Below, piece after piece: positions 7,073 through 7,150 of a stretch of 7,150 nucleotides of DNA. The stretch spans positions 1 through 7,150 of the forward strand of contig JAPOYW010000503.1 in assembly GCA_026706425.1 (NCBI GenBank), read 5' to 3'. How positions within the stretch are numbered: position 1 is the first letter of the stretch; each line of letters begins with the position of its first letter. This DNA is from Gammaproteobacteria bacterium. GTDB taxonomy: Bacteria > Pseudomonadota > Gammaproteobacteria > Pseudomonadales > Azotimanducaceae. Both the position numbers and the translations under genes were made by a program. A model generated the notes under the pieces. It was not told the origin of the DNA, did no database searches, and saw nothing but the letters and a program-made list of their open reading frames with translations.

Positions 7073-7150
7073 ATGAAGCTGCTGGTGGCGAACCGCGGCG
7101 AGATCGCGATCCGCATCATGCGCGCGGCGGCGGAGCTCGGCGTGCCGACG
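7073..7150 (+). repeat. Direct repeat, copy 2: start of the second carboxylase gene
   Basis: This is the partner of 3571-3648, 3502 bases away in the same orientation, identical at 76 of 78 bases up to the window edge. It begins exactly at the start codon. The upstream sequences of the two copies are not clearly alike apart from a short GAGACT-N-GGG stretch, so the visible high identity is confined to coding sequence. Confidence 0.95.
7073..7150 (+). CDS. Biotin carboxylase N-terminus, second tandem copy (partial at the window edge)
   Basis: The first 26 codons of a gene that continues past the window. The peptide is identical to the start of the upstream carboxylase and contains LVANRGEIAIRIMRAA, the opening strand-loop-helix of biotin carboxylases. 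The start at ATG 7073 is fixed by that match. No strong ribosome site is visible; a GGGA about 14 bases upstream is weak. Only 31 bases separate it from the preceding stop, so it is probably in the same operon. Whether it has carrier and carboxyltransferase domains, and an intact biotin lysine, cannot be seen here. It could be a full second single-chain carboxylase or a stand-alone biotin carboxylase. Confidence 0.85.
   Translation, partial: MKLLVANRGEIAIRIMRAAAELGVPT

Noticed and set aside
5574..7076. A 500-codon plus-strand frame overlapping the carboxyltransferase region.
   Set aside because: Its product is Arg/Gly/His-rich with no recognisable motif, and the overlapping frame encodes a well-conserved carboxyltransferase. 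It is a GC-driven shadow.

Overview
The window is GC-rich (about 65% in most genes, about 76% in one stretch, both from hand-counted 60-base samples). All genes lie on the plus strand and are closely packed. Codon use, the amidase, SulP and acyl-CoA carboxylase families, and the compact layout suggest a high-GC bacterium, most likely a proteobacterium. No marker gene here fixes the lineage. I see no RNA genes, CRISPR array or insertion sequence.

Layout. Positions 1-132 hold only a probable promoter (TATAAT at 84-89). An intact amidase-signature hydrolase follows (133-1578). A 150-base gap carries two adjacent hairpins and a TACAAT box. Next is a SulP-family anion transporter with a C-terminal STAS domain (about 1737-3547). 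Its reading frame is broken by one missing base near 1823. After 23 bases comes a single-chain biotin-dependent acyl-CoA carboxylase of 1156 residues (3571-7041) with biotin carboxylase, biotinyl carrier and carboxyltransferase domains. Another 31 bases on, a second gene starts (7073) and runs off the window. Its first 78 bases match the first 78 bases of the carboxylase at 76 positions, so this is a tandem pair of biotin carboxylase genes.

Most interesting points. (1) The biotinyl domain of the first carboxylase has Ser-Leu-Glu-Leu-Asp-His where the family has Ser/Ala-Met-Lys-Met-Glu-His, so the lysine that carries biotin is replaced by Glu552. The biotin carboxylase catalytic residues and carboxyltransferase landmarks look intact. 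(2) The biotin carboxylase part is about 11 GC points richer than the rest of the same gene, with the step at the domain border near 4950. Together with the near-identical start of the next gene, this suggests gene conversion or domain replacement between the tandem copies, or an assembly chimera.

How the genes may work together (inference). SulP proteins carry sulfate, bicarbonate or other anions, and biotin carboxylases consume bicarbonate. The transporter could therefore supply the downstream carboxylases. The non-biotinylatable first carboxylase may act with its tandem partner or as a regulator of it. The amidase appears to be a separate transcription unit.
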